Assembly: GCF_001404675.1 (NCBI RefSeq)
Contig: NZ_CYXU01000003.1
Coordinates: forward strand, 62,001 to 126,000
Reading direction: 5' to 3'
Source: Coprococcus eutactus
GTDB taxonomy: Bacteria; Bacillota; Clostridia; Lachnospirales; Lachnospiraceae
DNA: 64,000 nt
Under the pieces are notes generated by a model. It saw only the letters and a program-made list of their open reading frames with translations, ran no database searches and was not told where the DNA came from. The position numbers and the translations under genes are program-made. Numbering within the stretch: the stretch's first letter is position 1; each line of letters begins with the position of its first letter. Below are positions 61,670 through 64,000 of the stretch, piece by piece.

Positions 61670-63241
61670 CTATTTTCCAAGATAAAATTTCTTTGACCTT
61701 TTATGATATACGATCACTCCGGCCAGTGCACCGATCACCGCTGCCACAATAAACCATGCCCATGTCGGCACATCTTTGATATTGTAGCATCTGATGTTGA
61801 TCCACATCTGGTTGATATCCTTGGTGGCATCCTCATCGAAATACTCCATGACCGCACTTCTCTCTATGGCGTCCTGTGACGGATACTGAGCCCCAAGCTG
61901 TCTGTTGACCTGTTCCGCAGGAGCTCTGAGAACGTAGTCAGGATCTGAGTTGTCCCCTGTGAAGAAATATCCAAGTGGATAATCAACAACATCCTCCTCG
62001 TCATCCTCTGCACCATAAGTGTAATCCAGATAAGAATATACCGTATCGTCATCCCCACCTGCTATGACTGAGGTATAACCAATGTAATACATGTTGCGGA
62101 CTGCATTGTCAGGTCTTGACACGAAGTTGATAAACGCCTCGGCCGCCTGCTTTCTGTCAGCGTCACCGTCTATTCCATTTTTCAGCATGACCCATCCGTC
62201 AAAGTACAGATTTGTGCACTCCTCAGGGACCGCAAAGTCAAGCTTCACACCATCCTCCTCAGCCTGATCCATGGCATAAACTGCATCTCCTGACCACTGG
62301 TAATTCGCAACAACCTTTCCTGTTATCATGTCTGCCTTACCGCTGTCAGTCTCAAATGAATACACATTATCCTTTATGTCCTGAAGAAGATCCTGTGACT
62401 TTGCTATAGTCTCAGGACTGACATCGTTCATGATATCCTTGAGCTGCTCTGAGTAATCATCCTGAGCCCTGAATTCAGTGTCCATCAGCTTGTCCCTCTG
62501 CAGTGCTCCGACTGCGGCAAAGTAGGAATCTCTGACATTGTCTTTTATGGTGATCTGTTTTGCAAACTTAGGGTTGTTGAGGACTGTCCATGTTCCCGCC
62601 TCGTCAGCGGTCATCTTCTCCGGATTGTACAGAATTCCCGTAATTCCAAACATGAAGCCAGCTGCATATTTGCTCCAGGTCTCTCCATTTATCTCATGCG
62701 TCTCAAATGTATCTCTGATGTATGGCGACACACCATTTATATAATAATTCTTGTCGTTGTTCTCATCGAAAAAGTCATCGGACAAAGGCTCAAGCTTGTT
62801 CTCAGACATAAGCTTCATGATCATGTACTCCGAAGGACATACAAGATCATACACATCGCCGAGAGTCAGCATATTATAGAGATCCTCATTGGTGCCGAAG
62901 CACGAATACTGAACATTCACCTTCACACCATAATTCTCGTAATACCAGTTCTCGAAATCCTCCACCATGGAATTCTCACCAAATATAGTTGTTCCATTGT
63001 CCAGTTCCAGGGCTTCGTCTTCATCCCAACCACCCTCGTCAATGTACTCTTCCCAGCTGCACACCCTGAGAGTGACCTCTTTTTCAGTAGCAGATGCGCC
63101 GTCACTCTTGACAGAAGCAGCATCTCCTGTATCCTCCGCTGCCATTACCGGCAGCATCTGTCCGGCAAGCAAAGAAACAGCCATGACTGCTGCCGCCAGC
63201 TTTCTGGAAATCGAACGTCCAAAACATCTATGTCTTATCAT
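61670..63241 (-). CDS. potD: Spermidine/putrescine-type solute-binding protein with C-terminal membrane anchor
   Basis: The start is ATG 63241, in an ATGA overlap with the permease stop (GAGGTGGAGCG precedes it). The 523-residue product has an N-terminal signal (KLAAAVMAVSLLAGQMLPVM) and a PotD-like domain (LRVCSWEEYIDEGGWDEDEA, YNMLTLGDVYDLVCPSEYMI, NYQWSGDAVYAMDQAEEDGV, DNAVRNMYYIGYTSVIAGGD). It ends with a membrane helix (WAWFIVAAVIGALAGVIVYH) and a basic tail. The anchor replaces the usual lipid. It captures polyamines for the ABC importer of which potC is next door. Confidence 0.88.
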   Translation of the reverse strand: MIRHRCFGRSISRKLAAAVMAVSLLAGQMLPVMAAEDTGDAASVKSDGASATEKEVTLRVCSWEEYIDEGGWDEDEALELDNGTTIFGENSMVEDFENWYYENYGVKVNVQYSCFGTNEDLYNMLTLGDVYDLVCPSEYMIMKLMSENKLEPLSDDFFDENNDKNYYINGVSPYIRDTFETHEINGETWSKYAAGFMFGITGILYNPEKMTADEAGTWTVLNNPKFAKQITIKDNVRDSYFAAVGALQRDKLMDTEFRAQDDYSEQLKDIMNDVSPETIAKSQDLLQDIKDNVYSFETDSGKADMITGKVVANYQWSGDAVYAMDQAEEDGVKLDFAVPEECTNLYFDGWVMLKNGIDGDADRKQAAEAFINFVSRPDNAVRNMYYIGYTSVIAGGDDDTVYSYLDYTYGAEDDEEDVVDYPLGYFFTGDNSDPDYVLRAPAEQVNRQLGAQYPSQDAIERSAVMEYFDEDATKDINQMWINIRCYNIKDVPTWAWFIVAAVIGALAGVIVYHKRSKKFYLGK

Positions 63242-64000
63242 CGCTCCACCTCTTTCTTTCTTCCGGCCACATTCATAGCCACAACGATTATGACAACCAG
63301 TGCAAAAATGACTGTTGAGAGCGCCCACAGGGCTGTCTTAACTTCCGTCTGTGAACCCTTTGTCGCATTTACAACGTAAGTACTTATGGTGTCAAATGTC
63401 GCAGGCTTGGTGTATGTCGCGATGAAGTAATCATCCAGTGACAGTGTAACAGCCAGCGCAAATCCCGAAATAATACCCGGAAGTATCTGAGGTATCACTA
63501 CCTTTGTGAGTCCCTGGAAAGGTGTAGCTCCCAGATCTAACGCAGCCTCATACAGACTGCTGTCCATCTGCTTGAGCTTTGGCACCACTGACAGATATAC
63601 GAAAGGTGCCGACAAAACCACATGGCCGATGACAAGTGGAACATAGCTGTCCTTGCTCATGCCAAATGCAACTATGAGCAGTATACATATAGAGAAACCT
63701 GTCACAACATCTGCATTTACAACAGGCACCTCATTCATGGCATTTATCGATGCTGAAGCCCATTTTTTTGAATAAAAAGCACCTATGGCACCGAGTGTTC
63801 CGAGTATGGTTGCTATCAGTGCTGAACCTGCAGCCAGAAACACAGTTCCAACGATCATTGACCTCAGCTCGTCCTTGGTGAACAAAGTCACATAATTGTG
63901 AAGCGACCATCCGTGAATGCTTCCGATATTTGCCGATGTTGTAAAGCTGTAAACAGCCAGTATCAATATAGGCATATATATGAGAAGAAGCATAATGCAT
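63238..64000 (-). CDS. potC: Spermidine/putrescine ABC transporter permease PotC (partial)
   Basis: The frame is open to the window edge, so the first residues are outside. The 251+ residues have six membrane helices and the permease EAA-like motif SLYEAALDLGATPFQGLTKV followed by VIPQILPGIISGFALAVTLS. The segment LDDYFIATYTKPATFDTIST is characteristic of PotC. It forms the channel with PotB for polyamine import. Its stop overlaps potD. Confidence 0.9.
   Translation of the reverse strand, partial: CIMLLLIYMPILILAVYSFTTSANIGSIHGWSLHNYVTLFTKDELRSMIVGTVFLAAGSALIATILGTLGAIGAFYSKKWASASINAMNEVPVVNADVVTGFSICILLIVAFGMSKDSYVPLVIGHVVLSAPFVYLSVVPKLKQMDSSLYEAALDLGATPFQGLTKVVIPQILPGIISGFALAVTLSLDDYFIATYTKPATFDTISTYVVNATKGSQTEVKTALWALSTVIFALVVIIVVAMNVAGRKKEVER

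Noticed and set aside
1-64000. CRISPR arrays, tRNA or rRNA genes and IS transposases
   Set aside because: No regularly spaced repeats, tRNA cloverleaf signatures, rRNA segments or DDE transposase motifs were seen by reading. A computed search would be needed to be sure for small tRNAs.

Overview
The window reads as a chromosome segment of an anaerobic low-GC Firmicute of the family Lachnospiraceae (Coprococcus-like; genus not proven). Support for this: AGGAGG-type ribosome binding sites, T-box and cobalamin leader RNAs, DUF5716/DUF5717 genes typical of that family, a large GLUG/DUF4430 surface protein, and a serine-recombinase element of clostridial type. Almost everything is on the minus strand. 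No rRNA, tRNA, CRISPR array or IS transposase was seen.

Positions 1-10,500 hold the start of a DXS-like transketolase behind a MerR regulator, two paralogous XRE repressors each tied to the same short GGGGACGGAGG repeat, DUF4186 and VOC proteins, a secreted serpin lipoprotein (the main plus-strand gene here), a decayed SipW-type signal peptidase, and a two-gene signalling operon (dCache/HD-GYP/receiver protein plus hybrid histidine kinase). Positions 10,550-17,150 are a 2080-residue secreted DUF4430/GLUG/Ig-like/Fn3 protein preceded by a recognisable cobalamin riboswitch with a good promoter, which suggests a B12-controlled surface corrinoid-binding protein. Positions 17,160-22,470 hold a PH-domain remnant, lipoprotein and membrane genes with an XRE regulator, an SGNH hydrolase and decayed fragments.

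Positions 22,472-43,972 are an integrated mobilizable element bounded by an 11-bp direct repeat. It carries a large serine recombinase at the left end, a sigma-like regulator, a zinc-finger protein, a RhuM protein, a MOBP-type relaxase with MobC, TnpV, and a ParM/ParR-like/ParB partition set at the right end. Its centre (about 27.8-37.9 kb) is a co-oriented array of immunity-like genes with no visible toxin: YezG, a SUKH-YezG fusion, CbrC, DUF2262, two DUF6572, DUF4304, SUFU, a broken HEAT-repeat gene, a pair of related membrane proteins and several gene scraps. The layout resembles an orphan-immunity (acquired interbacterial defence) island and is the most interesting part of the window.

Positions 44,145-52,848 return to housekeeping genes on the minus strand: rlmD, a YfcE-type phosphoesterase, an RdgB-type pyrophosphatase, a membrane-anchored papain-like protease, an RlmL-type methyltransferase, a rhodanese and T-box-controlled valS. 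Positions 53,221-59,590 hold a DUF5717-DUF5716-TPR cassette of unknown function. The right end has a HisC-like aminotransferase with an orotate-phosphoribosyltransferase-like gene (plus strand) and the end of a spermidine/putrescine ABC transporter operon (potC partial, potD with a C-terminal membrane anchor).
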